Assembly (NCBI GenBank): GCA_030248135.1
Contig: JASANC010003969.1
Span: 1 to 64,000, forward strand
Reading direction: 5' to 3'
Length of the DNA stretch: 64,000 bases
DNA from: Theristus sp. LFF4_11
Taxonomy: Eukaryota; Nematoda; Chromadorea; Monhysterida; Xyalidae
A model generated the notes under the pieces. That model made no database searches and was not told the origin of the DNA. It worked only from the letters and a program-made list of their open reading frames with translations. Shown here one piece after another: positions 23,998 to 36,284 of this stretch. Position numbers and translations under genes: made by a program. How positions within the stretch are numbered: position 1 is the stretch's first letter; the number at the start of each line of letters is the position of its first letter.

Positions 23998-25435
23998 ATT
24001 CTGACTTTTACATAAGCCCCGAAGGTCGGACCAAAATCACAATTCGTTGGTCACACATTCTTCTAAACCCCGGACAACTCAGGTTTTTTATTTTTCGTTT
24101 TTAGGCCGATTTCTCCTATGCCATTTCTACGGCCGATTCCCCAAAATCGTCACGATTCAGTACCTAGAATCGCTCACAAAAGAAAAACTGACCCAAAAGC
24201 CGTGATCGGCGTAATGAATTACCATGGAAAACACCGTTTTCTTGTTTTTCATTTCTGGACCGGTTTCGCTAAATTCCACGGCCGATTCACCATAAATCGT
24301 CACGATTCAGCATCTAGAGTCGCTCACATAAAAAAACTAACCCAAAATCCGTGATCAGCGCATTGAATTACCCTGGAAAACACCCCTTTCTTGTTTTTCG
24401 TTTATGGACCGATTTCGCCAATTTCCACGGCCGATTCGCCCGAAATCGTCGCGATTCAGCATCTAGAGTTGCTCACGTAAGAAAACTAACCCAAAATCCG
24501 TGATCAGCGCGTTGAATTACCCTGGAAAACACCCTTTTCTTGTTTTTCGTTTCTGGACCGATTTCGCCAACTTCCACGGCCGATTCGCCCGAAATCGTCA
24601 CGATTCAGCATCTAGAGTTGCTCACGTAAGAAAACTAACCCAAAATCTGTGATCAGCGCATTGAATTACCCTGGAAAACACCCTTTTCTTGTTTTTCGTT
24701 TCTGGACCGATTTCGCCAACTTCCACGGCCGATTCGCCCGAAATCGTCACGATTCAGCATCTAGAGTTGCTCACGTAAGAAAACTAACCCAAAATCCGTG
24801 ATCAGCGCATTGAATTACCCTGGAAAACACGCTTTTCTTGTTTTTCATTTCTGGACCGATTTCGCCAACTTCCACGCCCGATTCGCCCGAAATCGTCACG
24901 ATTCAGCGTCTAGAGTTGCTCACGTAAGAAAACTAACCCAAAATTCGTGATCAGCGCATTGAATTACCCTGGAAAACACCCTTTTCTTGTTTTTCGTTTC
25001 TGGACCGATTTCGCCAACTTCCACGGCCGATTCGCCCGAAATCGTCACGATTCAGCATCTAGAGTTGCTCACGTAAGAAAACTAACCCAAAATTCGTGAT
25101 CAGCACATTGAATTACCCTGGAAAACACCCTTTTCTTGTTTTTCGTTTCTGGACCGATTTCGCCAATTTCCACGGCCGATTCGCCCGAAATCGTCACGAT
25201 TCAGCATCTAGAGTTGCTCGCGTAAGAAAACTAACCCAAAATTCGTGATCAGCGCATTGAATTACCCTGGAAAACACCCTTTTCTTGTTTTTCGTTTCTG
25301 GACCGATTTCGCCAACTTCCACGGCCGATTCGCCCGAAATCGTCACGATTCAGCATCTAGAGTTGCTCACGTAAGAAAACTATCCCAAAATCCGTGATCA
25401 GCGTATTGAATTCCTACGGACTAAACATTTCTGCT
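23998..25435 (+). repeat. Left-arm satellite: 149-bp unit, nine copies
   Basis: The word GGCCGATTC (CCCGATTC in one unit) recurs at 24131, 24280, 24429, 24578, 24727, 24876, 25025, 25174 and 25323, a constant 149-bp spacing. Units share GATCAGCGCATTGAATTACC and ATCTAGAGTTGCTCACG blocks; the outermost units are the most diverged. No gene is present. Confidence 0.95.
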
Positions 25436-25990
25436 ATTTTTCGTAGCTCAGACAAAATTTGTAAGACTGAAAAAATGATACCCAGTCAAAATGCTACGAA
25501 TTTTCAAAAATGCACAATTTTGACCCAAAAAATGCCCGGGCAAAAAATAAACTAAATTTTCAGAATCTACGGATGAATTTACCCGAGGAAAAATTCTTGT
25601 TCAACTGTGAAAGTGTCCCAGCTAAAAATTGAAAGGGCGAACACTTAAAACCAGGTGACAACCCTGCGAACTTTCAAAAAAGCCCAATTTTTACCCCAAA
25701 AAGGGGTCGGGGCAAAAAATTAACTCATTTTTCCAAATCTACGGATGAAATTACCCTAGGAAACATTTTTCTTCAACTGTGAAAGTGTCCCAGCTAAAAA
25801 TTGAAAAGGCGAACAATTGAAACCCGGTGAAAACGCTGCGAACTTTTAAAAATGCCCAAATTTTTACCCAAAAAAGTGGTCGGGGCAAAAAATTAACCCA
25901 TTTTTCCAAATCTACGGATGAAATTACCCCAGGAAACATTCTTGCTAGACTGTGAACGTGTCGCAGGTAAAAACTGAAAGCGCGAACACA
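25436..25990 (+). repeat. Left-arm second satellite, ~171-bp unit, three copies
   Basis: CTACGGATGAA recurs near 25569, 25738 and 25911, with shared GTGTCCCAGCTAAAAATTGAAA and GTCGGGGCAAAAAATTAAC segments. This continues the left arm of the inverted repeat. Confidence 0.9.
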
Positions 25991-26039
25991 TGTTGATTAC
26001 ATACCGGAAAAAAAAAGAGATAGAAAAATAAGTAACACT

Positions 26040-26280
26040 GTTTTCAGAATAGGTTTTTCGTGTCTACAGCGTATGAAAAGTAGTCGGATAAAAATTTTTT
26101 CGCGGCTCCAAGCACAACTTTGGGTGTTCGTTTCGTGTGCACAGAACCAAGTTTGTGGCTTATACTATGCTCGCTGGAGGAAGCGAGCAAATTTGAAAAA
26201 CGCGCGCGAGAGGATAACGGCTCATATAATGCGTGATGCGCTGTCCGCTCGCTGACGCTCGCTCGCGCATCCGCATGATT
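26040..26280 (+). repeat. Left-arm inner segment of the large inverted repeat
   Basis: About 240 bp (GTGTCTACAGCGTATGAAAA ... CGCGCATCCGCATGAT) matched in reverse complement at 36285-36525. Ends here; beyond it the two sides differ. Confidence 0.9.
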
Positions 26281-27698
26281 TATATTACTTATTAATGCGC
26301 GTCAAAACCTCGGATTACAAGTGGACCCACCGGTTTAGAAATTAAAAGGTCTTGTCACGACATGATTTTCTATTTTTTTGTTTGAGATCAACTTTCTTTC
26401 GATTATGAATAAACATGATTGACAGATCGTGTCGTGAGTGAAAAGTATTACAAAAAACATGGGCTTTCTTTTCCTACTCTTCATAATAATTCACATAATT
26501 TTAGGTTGTACTCTTCAATCCATCAATGCCAGTCACGAAAGAAGCGGCAAGATCAAGTTTGAGCTGAATACTGGCTACTTCAGTTGCAGAGTTCAGATCA
26601 GACCATGCTGGTTTCTGTTGATAACACGCTGTACGATCGATTGGTAATAAAAGATATCATGCATTTTAAACAACGTCAAAAAACAGTAAGATACACACAC
26701 ATGTTATAAACTAAACCTATAACACGCTGACAAAAAAAGGTCCGGCCTCGTGTCCCGCGTCGTGTCCTGAAATTGAAAATTTTATTTTAAAAAAATTCAT
26801 TTTTCAAAATTCAGGACAGGACGTGGGGCACGGACACGGCTCGGGACACGCCGTCGGACCCCAGTTCGGGCATTTTTTTGCGTGAAGACACTCAGAACGC
26901 CCGCTTACCATTTTTCTCAACAAATTGTGAAGCTGCCACTGGCAGCACAACAAAATAACTGCCGGTTGCACCTCACCTCACGTGATTAAAAACGTTCGGA
27001 TACAAAGTTTATTCTTGTTGAAACTTCAGGAGAAAGTTCTAAATTGCAAATTTTGTAGCAGGCAACGGCTTTTCAGTTAACAAACAACTGCTGTTCATGC
27101 ATTTCAGATTCAAACAATATGTGGGCGATACAAGTATCCTTTTAGCGAGCAACCGATTTGAACAATAAGAAAGAAAAATGGCGCCATTTTTGAATTCCAC
27201 AAAACCGATGATTTGCGATTATGACGATCCATTCCCGAGCATGCAGCACGTCACGCGAGTCTACATTGCGTTGCCAGTGGTGTTGATTGGTTGGCTTGAG
27301 TTGCTTAGTTTTTTCAAAATCTTCTAAAGCTGATTGGCAGAGCAATTAAGAATGAGCACATTTATTATGATGAGCACAATTGATCAGCTTGCATTATAAT
27401 TTGACGCTTCAACTTTGCTTCGAAGCAAACTTGAGACAGTCCCGTGTGCTTAGAAGTTGAAAACTTAAAAAAATAATGACAGTTTATGCTTTGTGGGCTG
27501 CCGAGTGACACTGCGAATCGAATCGAATTTTTGAGACTGTGCGGTCTGGCGACTTGTCGAACTGACGAGCCCGGGGTCGCCGCGGTCTTCGCTTACCGGG
27601 CGAAACCACAAAAAAAACAGTGTCCTACACTTGCGGTGTCAGTCCGCAGCACACAAGGCAAAAACAGTCGTTGAACATCGTTTTGTACGCATAAATGC
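26281..27698. other. Left interior of the palindrome, upstream of the FRPR-like GPCR
   Basis: Holds the GGTCCG hairpin and otherwise unremarkable AT-rich DNA. The missing first exon of the GPCR should be here. A short frame at 26462 begins MGFLFLLFIIIHIILGC, signal-peptide-like, but I cannot splice it into the receptor. Confidence 0.5.
26736..26866. repeat. Long hairpin, GGTCCG-ended, inside the palindrome interior
   Basis: GGTCCGGCCTCGTGTCCCGC inverted against GGGACACGCCGTCGGACC, with arms of ~60 bp around an AT-rich loop. Probably a small foldback MITE. Confidence 0.7.
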
Positions 27699-29779
27699 GT
27701 GGCCACAAGCCAACCGAAGCAAGAATGCCCACAAGCCCTGGCGATTTCGCTGTTTCTTTCAGGGATCGTCTGCAACTCGTTGAACGTCGTCGTCTACTGC
27801 AACCGGACGCTGCGCTGTTCGCCCGTGAGCCGCTGTCTGCTCTGCCTGTCCGCCAGCGATCTGCTGCTGCTGCTGTGCAGTCTGTTCTTTCTGCCCGGCT
27901 CGGTGCTGGCCGAACTCAGCGGCAGTCTCCACGCGATGCAGTTCGTCGCGCGGTGCACGTATTGGCTGCATCCGATCAGTCAGGTGAGGCGGCATGGGCC
28001 GTTTGGGGCGCTGCACAGAAGTGGGGATTGAGCGCAAGATTGATCATCACAAGATCAGAATTGACAAAGTCCGTTGTGGCTGTGGTCGCACATGCCCGCA
28101 AGCGTGCACTAGCATGTCATCATCGTGTCGCAAGGCTGTGTTGCACCGTATAGGCCGATATCGCCAGCGATGGAGACGCCACCACACCGAGAGAAAAATC
28201 GAAACGCCCAAAAGTGGCTTTCACTGTGATCCACTTTTGAGCAATTGAGTTCAAAATGACAGAGGTGTAATTTCGCACATATCAGAGTGGGTGCATTTTT
28301 TATGTTCGGTGCATGCAACGGTTTTTCCGTTTTGTTGTGTGCAGGTTGCAGCCACCTGGTCGGTGTACTTCACGGTGACCGTGTCGATGTACCAGTGCGT
28401 TCTATTGCGCCATCGTTACTTCGCGACGCAATACATCACGCCGCCGATGATCAACATGATCTTGATCGGGGTGCTATTCTTCGGCTATTTATTCAACGTC
28501 AATCGCTTCTTTGAACTGCAACTGCGACCGTGTGTCACACAGAAATACAGCGAACACGCGAAAGCAAACGCGACCGCGCCTGCGGTGCAGTTGATTCCGG
28601 CGCCACTGATGTTGAACTCTCAATACTACCTCGTCTACCACGTCTATCTGACCGCCATAGTTCTTCTGTTGATACCGATCAGCATCCTCATTCCGGTGAA
28701 CATTGCGATCGTGCGATTCCTGCAAACCGCGAATCGAGTGAGAGTACCGCTGTTGCTGATCAATCAGTTGGTGATCGGTCCGTTGGACCAGAAAAACAGT
28801 GTCGCCGCGTACCTGAGGAAGAACAGTTTGACACGAGCAAACACGATGAAACGATCGACAAAACGAACAAATACCGTACGAAATACGGCGATTACCAATA
28901 GAACTACGAGAGAAATCGTGGAAAATGATGACCGACCGAATGGAAATCTCAATTCAACTGAGGACATTGAAAAAATAAAAAACGGCAACGCTCCGCATTC
29001 GCTGGCCAATGGCAACGTTCACGATGACATGGACGTCAGCAAAGTGAGCAGTTTTTGCGAAGGTATGTGCAATGAGTGTTGCATCTAGCCTGGCTGCCAG
29101 GGTGATTGAAGTGAATTTGTTGCAAACGGTGGCCGAAATGGACTTATTTCAGTTTTCTGCCGCTGTGCCCCATTCCACGCACAGCGCAGATCAGAAATGG
29201 TGACAATACCGTAACGGTTGACTGGAATTTGCGTTTTCGTAGAACTGAAAACGATTTGCCTATCTTCAAGTCTTGCCTGCAAGGAAATTTCGCCAGCATG
29301 GCCCGAATAAATAAAGGCAGTCTTTGTCGTCTCAATCAAAGCGATGATTGACGAAACAAGCCGATAGTTCAACCAATCAATCACGTTCAGCTAAAACAAA
29401 TGCCAAATAATAAAAGCCAAACCAGACGGGCGTGTTGTCGGTTGCAGTGGAGGAGCAACGCAAGCGCGCCGCGCTGAACGACCGCGAGCTCGGCGTCACC
29501 GTGGTGCTGCTGGGCGTCGTCGGCGTGTTCCTGATGTGCAACCTGCTCACGTTCGCCAACAACATCGTCGAGATCGCGGCGAGGTGGACGCCCTGGGCGA
29601 CGCGTCTGATGCACAGCGAGACGTACACGCTCATGGTCGAACTCGGCAATCTCATGGTCGTTCTCAACGCCGCCTCAACGTTCGCCATCTATGCGGCGTT
29701 CAATCCAAAGTTCCGCGACGCCATTCTCGATCAGTTTTATTGTGCACAACACCGTGACTCCGTTGGTGAACGCGTTTGA
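27699..29779 (+). CDS. FMRFamide-receptor-like (FRPR-type) rhodopsin-family GPCR, first exon(s) not found
   Basis: Three exons are clear: ~27699-27983, 28345-29062 and 29448-29779, joined in phase. The readable protein has TM1 (ALAISLFLSGIVCNSLNVVV), TM2 (SASDLLLLLCSLFFLPG), the ECL1/TM3 Cys (ARCTYW), TM3-TM4, an ECL2 Cys (LRPC), TM5 (YHVYLTAIVLLLIPISIL), a long basic/polar third intracellular loop (~100 residues), TM6 and TM7 (GNLMVVLNAASTFAIY) followed by NPKFRDAI. TM5 and the LMVVLNxxxxFxIY...KFR block resemble FMRFamide/FRPR receptors, which bind amidated peptides at the plasma membrane. Oddity: the D/E-R-Y site at the TM3 end reads YQC. No in-frame ATG precedes 27699 before a stop at 27672, so a 5' exon is missing from this model; the TTTCTTTCAG at 27762 is an alternative acceptor but would cut TM1. 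The gene lies inside the large inverted repeat, convergent with the GPCR at 33-36 kb. Confidence 0.87.
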
Positions 29780-30239
29780 GTCCGACTAATCGTGACAAAT
29801 CGAGTGGAAAATGTTCGCGACGTTGAGGAAACCATCACATGCCGTTTGTTATTGTTCTTTGTTGGAGGTGTTGTTGTCATAGTTTTTTGTGGCGTTTGAA
29901 TGAGAAAAACAACTTGACGCAAACGTCAACAAATTGGAACGTCAAGTTCGCCAAAAGGTTACATAGTTGATGGGCAACAGCAGACGACCAGAAAGCGACC
30001 ATAATTGTCAGCTGGCCTTTTTTGTGCTGTTGTCTGTTTGCATTTCTATCTGATTGTGGTGATGATAAGCTGAGAGTTTCTTGGTTTTAAAAGGTTTCAA
30101 AATTAATTTAATTTCAGCAGATTTATGAATATCACGGGCAGATTCGCAGAACTGAGATCAAAACCGACCAAAAAGTGAACATTAAAAGCGCGCCAATCAA
30201 ACTGTGGAAATCTGTGTTGTAGACATAAAAACATACAGT

Positions 30240-30460
30240 ATTTTCGTTTAAACCTGTCACTTTTTGGCAGAATACAGATGGAGCATGCAAAATTTTGAAT
30301 TGCAGTAAGAAGAAAACGGATGTATTGGGATTGGTTAAACTCAAAAACACCCAATTTTTGGCTATGTTTTCTTGCAATAACTCCAAACCCGTTTTTGCTT
30401 CTTTCGAGTGCTCTGTGTTTTTCGAAAAAATGACAGGTTGCACGAAACATACACTACCAA
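30240..30460. repeat. Inverted-repeat element with AACCTGTCA ends
   Basis: AACCTGTCACTTTTTGGCAG inverted against GAAAAAATGACAGGTTGCAC. A diverged relative lies at about 19015-19215 in an ABTB intron (TCGCAGAATACAGAGAAGG ... GATGACAGGTTCAAC). Confidence 0.6.
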
Positions 30461-30546
30461 AATAAGAATGCACAAATAATTCAGACTGGCTGAAGGAACG
30501 TCAGTGTGGTCGCAAAATAGATATCGACAAATAATCATCGGAATTG

Positions 30547-32655
30547 CCGGTGTCATGCGGCCATGCCATATTTTGACCCCCGCCATATTTTGACCGGGGG
30601 TCAAAATATGGCAAAACATGTTACTACCATATTTTGACCCCCCGGTCATTCTATGGCAACTTGTCGCTGCCATGGAATGACCTATCTTGTCATATTTTGA
30701 CCTACCCGTCGAAACTCAGTGTATGGAGATAGCTGAGAAGGGAAACGTTTTATACGAGCGCTGTGCTAGTCGCTCACGAGGACGAGCTTGCTTTGCAGTT
30801 TGAACGACCATGCCATGGCTCGGTTTTCGCTATTTTATTTTTAATTGGTAACTTGCAAATTGACCCGTGTGTATTTGAATTAATCAAAACCCAAACCTTT
30901 TTGGTTTGGCAAAGCAATTGTAATGGCCTACTTTAGCCTCGTGCCTCCTTGCCGACAGGGTCGACAGGGGTTGCCGACTTAGCTGCAGTAAACAGGAATT
31001 TTTCAACACAGTTAAATTTTGGTAATTTTCTGGAGAGGAACAATTAAGAAGTAGTGGGTAGGTGTTTGACGCGTTATTTCTCGAGTTGTGTTGAACCATA
31101 TTCAACGAAATTGTAGACAGTTGTTCAGGAAAGTTCAACTTAGATTTGTGCAAAATTTCAGAGAAATTCAGTCACCTGCACATGAATGACAGAGAAAAAC
31201 ACAAAAAATGATCCGCTATCGCGCATGCAACTATTTTTTCCCAGTGGGTGTCCACGATACCATTACCATTAATTATTTAGAGTTGGGAGTGAAACTCGCT
31301 GCCCATGGGAGCCCACGTTGAATGGACTCTTGCCTACGTTGAATAACTGACCAACGTTTCCAAACAGAAAAGGACAGCACGTTGATATTTTTGCTTTGTG
31401 ATGCAGAGAACTGCTAAAAATGTGTGTGCTTCCTGTCACTGTACACGATGGGCATGCAAAAATCGGCACACAATGAAACATACGAAGGGGCAACTTATCG
31501 ATTGGTGCTGACTACCGAACGATAAGGCTCGTGTTTCACACCTAGTCAACTATTATAAAAACGATCTGGCAAGTTGCTGATTCTGGCGATTCACAGCTCC
31601 TCCAGGGGCAGCGAAGCCAGGCCGCCGGCTAAACCCGGGGGTTGTGGCCGAGTCCGGCTTTGGGGTTGCCGGAGCGGGTGTAAAAGCCTGTGCGTCCCCC
31701 GTGTTTCGCTGGGTGTGTGGTTGGCACGGATGAAGCAGGTCCATAACTATTACCCATGGTAATAGGGGCTTGTGGCTGCGTCGCCACCGCCCTTTTTATT
31801 TTTTTGAACAAAAAAGTTGGACTTACATGTAAATTGGTTTTTAAGGCAAATGTTATGAGCGCTGTGAGTTTGCATGCTCTGTATTCTATTGTGGATTTAT
31901 TCAGACGTGTCCGGACTAACGTGACGTCATTTTATTTGAAAACGCCCGTTTGTCAAACAAAGTACAGGCACTAAAATGTCAGTTTGGTGTGACTGATTCG
32001 ACATTCATCATTTGTTCACGGGAAGAAATCGGCTAAACGGATAGTCTGGTTTGCTGTGAACGACAAGCGCATGTTTGGCGGCACATGACGTCATTTCAGT
32101 GGGACACGTTTAAAAAAATAGGCCATACATAAGTGACAGGTTTAAAACAAAAACAAACATACTATACAAGCACCGATTGTTTTTAATTGCCGCCGCTGCA
32201 AAAAAATGGTGTATTTCGCACCAATTTAGCGTGTCAACTACAGGTCGCGGCTGCACGTGAGCGTTAGATTACAATTGCTTTGCCAAATCAAAAAGGTTTG
32301 GGTTTTGATTATTTCAAATACACACGGGTCAATTTGCAAGTTACCAATTAAAAATATGTAATAGCGAAAACCGAGCCATGGCATGGTCGTTCAAACTGCA
32401 AAGCAACCTCGTCCTCGAGAGCGACTGGCACAGCGCGCTCGTATAAAACGTTTCCCTTCTCAGCTATCGATATCTCCATACACTGAGTTTCGACGGGTAG
32501 GTCAAAATATGGCAAGGTATCGATAGGTCATTCTATGGCAGCGACAAGTTGCCATGGAATGACCGGGGGTCAAAATATGGTAACATATTTTGTCATATTT
32601 TGACCCCCCCCCGGTCAAAATATGGCGGGGGTCAAAATATGGCATGGCACCCCGG
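30547..32655. mobile_element. Element 'B' copy 1: 2.1-kb element with ~370-bp terminal inverted repeats
   Basis: The termini start CCGGTG..CA and carry several inverted copies of CCATATTTTGACCCCC. The inverted repeats run ~30547-30922 and ~32266-32655. Short reading frames inside are shared with copy 2 but show no recognisable domain. A 237-bp MITE is nested at 31889-32125. It lies between the two convergent GPCR genes. Confidence 0.85.
31889..32125. mobile_element. TA-flanked MITE 'C', copy 1, nested in element B
   Basis: Flanked by TA on both sides. The ends form imperfect inverted repeats with AACGTGTCC and AAATGACGTCAT in common. The same site is empty in element B copy 2 (TTCTACATAAGTG at ~60813-60830), which proves insertion at TA. 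Confidence 0.9.
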
Positions 32656-32979
32656 CCGATTTCAACGCAATATTAACATTCGGTGTATGTATTTTTCGAT
32701 AGATTCTTCACATGACGTCAAACGCGTATTTGTGCGTGGTCGTGGTTGCCTTTCGCTCTGCTGCTTCGCTGCCTGGTTGGGTGTTCCTTCGTGCGCTCGT
32801 GCCCTGGCGCACGCTCTGCGACCCACTCGTGATCGTGCGCTCCCTCTCCGTGCCCCCACTGAGGCGCTGCAAAAGTGCGCGCACCGCGCTTTTTTTCTGT
32901 GTAATTTGACGATTGATTGACCAGTTCGATAAATGAACGAGCTCAAGTTCTCAAACGGGCTCTTTAGTTAATGGCAGTT

Positions 32980-35903
32980 TTATGTATTCTGATTAACGTG
33001 AGGGCATAAGATTGGACAATCGTTGTTTTCTTCACACGAAGAAAGCCGTGTTTCGTCACTGACCAGCCACTTTGCGACACTGTTGCGGTACGTCCGCTGG
33101 GTGACGACGGTGACAATCGGGTTGCCAATGGGACTCAACATCATCACGTACATGAACACGTCGATCGTGTCCTTCAGCACGGGCGTCACACAGTGGCTGA
33201 CTGGAAATTGCTTGTTTGTTGGTTTTTTGAATTTTTAGCACGTTGAATGGCATATGCACTTGTATTGAATTTTGGCACGTTAAATGCCAGACTCGTAAAA
33301 ACCGAGACACTTTTGCGAGATTCGCACTGAAAGTACCATTATAAAAAATCGCGCACATTGTTCTTCGGCGGTATGATACTCGAAACGGCAGAAGGTGTAC
33401 GAGAGATATGCGATTCGGTATGGGAGGTACGTCAACGCGGTCCACATGGTCGAGCTGAACACAAACAGAATGCGGCGGAACACATCCTGCGAGGTGGAAA
33501 CAAAGATCATGAGAAGATCATAATATTAGTAAATGAACACGTTTTTTAAGGACTGTTCACGCAGGGAAAACAATGCACATGTTGATGCGCACAGAATATA
33601 AACAGCTTTTTTGAATACAAATGCAAATGCAACCGTTTTTTGGTTCTGGTTCTGAATCTGAATCGATAAAAGTGCATGTGTTCGTGCATCTGCACGAGCA
33701 TGTGCATCGTGTTACATGTGCGCTAAACGACTGTCCGATTCTGCCGCGTTCACCTGTCTGTGCGCGTTGGCGTTGTGCCGCTGGCTGGCGCCCTGCCACC
33801 GAGTGGCGCTCGTCTGTGCCACTATGAAAATGTAGCCACTGATGACCAGCGACAACATCAGCGGCGTCACATAAACGGCAATGGTCAGCGCAGCCCAGTA
33901 GCCGGGCGGGCGAAACTCGATCAGGCAAACCAACGCGTCCGCCTTCGCCTCCGCGTACACGCAGAATGGGCCTGTAAATCGATAGCACTTACTAGTAATT
34001 TCGGTGTGGGCGTGTTTACTGAACTTACAGTATGGCGGAATAATAAAGGCACCTCAGTTCCCAATCGTGAGCGCAGTCTGCAGAGAGCAAACTTTCAGAC
34101 ACGAACAGATTTGAAATAATAATATGAAAACACAATCAATTTGATACACGATTCGAGTTCTGAGAGCTGTTTTCATTCAAAACAATTCAATTCAAATTTA
34201 TATCTTTCATTCAAATTTCGCGCGCCCCTTGCACTTTGAAAAAAGATGCCATGTCAACTCGGTCATGGCATACCAAAGTTTAGTAACTTACTACTACGGA
34301 TTTATTCAAACGTGTCCAGACTAAAATGGCGTCATTTGCTTTAAAAACGCCCGTTTGTTAAAGTACAGGCACTAAAATGTCAGTTTGGTGTGACTGATTC
34401 GACATTCACCATTTGTTTACGGAAAGAAATCGGCTAAACGGAAAATCTGGTTTGCTGTAAACGGCAAGCGCATGTTTGGCGGCACATGACGTCATTTCAG
34501 TGGGACACGTATAAAAAATAGGTCATACACAATAATACTTCCTGGTTTTTGTCTTGCTGCGCGGTGTCTGAACCTGAACACCTACTCCGTTACCACAATG
34601 TTTGTTGCACCGTCACGAATGCAACGACATTAAACGCAGGGCGTGCCTGTGTGTGTGTAATCCGCCTCTGTGTTCTTTAAAAAAGCCACAAGTACTGCGT
34701 TTTTCTGAAAACCTCACTGAAACTGACCAAACCACGTGAACGCGCATACGGCCACAATCGCCAGCCAGCAGGTGGCGCACGAGACATAGACGACTCTGTC
34801 CGTGACCCACATGTTGTAGTGCAACGGGAACGCGATGAAGATGAACTTGTCGATGTTCAACAGCAACAGGAACATCACGGAGCCAATCTGGCACGCCCAG
34901 TTGGTCATGTAGAATGCGCCGCACACCCACGGCGGCCAGCGTTTTTGCAGATGCGAGTGCGTCAGTTGGAAGACGAGTCCGTACAGCATGTCCGCCACGG
35001 TCATGCTGACGACGAAGACCTGCGGTGAGCCGAACTGGGTGCACTGAATACTCGCGCAAAGCAGATGCACTGACTAAACTGCGCTACTAAGGTGGCTGCT
35101 AAATTCACGGTTGAATTATTCAGATTGCCGTGGAGAGGCGGATTGGGTTTGCATGGAATGCATGCATCACGATCACCAACCAATCAGCTAGTTGGACATG
35201 TTATAGAATTATACTGTACATTCATCACGCTAAAAATGTCATTTTTCATACCAGTGCTCATTATTTATTTCTGCGTGCCAGTTCAGACCATACTAGTATC
35301 AGGCCCAGAATCCGTGCCATACCATATTCCGCGTGCCGAAACATCTGGTTTCGCGTTGAAATTTTCCACGGTTCTCTTTATTTTTTATTTGTTAGTGCCG
35401 ATTGGTGCATACATGTCGTCAATCGACGTGATTTCAGTGCCGTGCCCGACCACTGTTGCACCACTACGCCTGTGCTCACGGCGGCCACGCTGCTATTGAC
35501 CCCGAAAACGCACACTGGCGCCAGGTTTGCGGGGTGCACCGCTTTTGCTTTTTTTCAGCTGCTTACATAGTTTTGTAATTGGTACATAGAATGTTATAGC
35601 ACGGATGTTGGGGCGGATAATGGCGTGGCGAGAACTTTGGCACGGAAAATGGTATTGTGATTGCGTGAAACGGCCAAATGCGCAACACATACAAAAACCA
35701 CCAAATTTCCGAAGGCTGCTCACTTGAATCGGCTTCGCGCGGAAATTCACGAATCGAAACGCGATGAGTAGGACGAGTCCATTTATGACGACCGTGAGGC
35801 AGCCAACGACGTAGAAGTAGGTCAACTCAAACATCACCGTTGAGCTGCCGTTTGTGGCCGCCGTGGCGTTCAGGGTGACGTTGAACGTCTGATTATTAGC
35901 CAT
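32980..35903 (-). CDS. Rhodopsin-family GPCR, orphan, 5 exons, 354 residues
   Basis: Exons on the minus strand: 35903-35724, 35043-34728, 33971-33754, 33486-33357, 33200-32980; total 1,065 nt, 355 codons including stop. The N-terminus (MANNQTFNVTLNATAATNGS) has several N-glycosylation sequons and no signal peptide. TM1 TYFYVVGCLTVVINGLVLLI; TM2 VFVVSMTVADMLYGLVF; ECL1 with WVCG; TM3 ends LLLNIDKFIFIAFPLHY, so the DRY site is DKF; TM4 WLAIVAVCAFTWFG; TM5 YWAALTIAVYVTPLMLSLVI; TM6 FVFSSTMWTALTYLPYRI; TM7 VFMYVMMLSPIGNPIVTVV, with NPIVT in place of NPxxY. The ligand is unknown; the DK(F/L)..FPL.Y block resembles nematode-type orphan/aminergic-like receptors, but I cannot assign a subfamily. It sits in the interior of the large inverted repeat, tail-to-tail with the FRPR-like gene; the two are not close paralogues. 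Confidence 0.9.
34294..34525. mobile_element. TA-flanked MITE 'C', copy 2
   Basis: Same termini and ACATGACGTCATTTCAGTGG block as copy 1; it lies in the intron between exons 2 and 3 of the minus-strand GPCR. Confidence 0.85.
35140..35242. mobile_element. Hairpin MITE 'H' copy 5, half element (GPCR intron)
   Basis: ATGCATCACGATCACCAACC, then AATCAGCTAGTTGG; only one arm is well preserved. Confidence 0.6.
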
Positions 35904-36284
35904 TTTTTGAAAAAAAAACCAAAGACGGGAACAACAAAACGCGGATGTGTGACAGTGAGAATTCAACGTTTTTTCTCTAGTAATGTCGACAAAAGAACGA
36001 GTGCAAAAACAAACCAACAGCCGACGTCTCCGCGAAATGAATCCAATTTCCAGCGAATTCGAAACGGTCGCATGCACACGCGAAACCGTGGTCTCCTAAT
36101 GCAATCAAATTGTGATGTTGTGTTTATGTCGCGTTTTGCACGGCGGTCATGCGATATTTAATATATTTGTGGATATTCGGGCACATTTGACAGTTCAAAC
36201 AGCACTACTGGCAGACATTATTGGCACACTTTCCAGTCGATCGTTGTTTTTATTGTCCGCTATGTCGGTCGGTCGGATATTTTT
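35904..36284. other. Right interior between the minus-strand GPCR and the right arm
   Basis: Upstream region of the minus-strand GPCR (promoter side), 380 bp. No motif that I can support. Confidence 0.5.

Noticed and set aside
26438..26647. Signal-peptide-like frame as the first exon of the FRPR-like GPCR
   Set aside because: Hydrophobic start is real, but no donor gives a phase that leads into the TM1 exon.
27699..35903. The two GPCRs as mirror duplicates made by the palindrome
   Set aside because: Their exon structures, TM3 ends (YQC versus DKF) and loops differ; they are not products of one inverted duplication.
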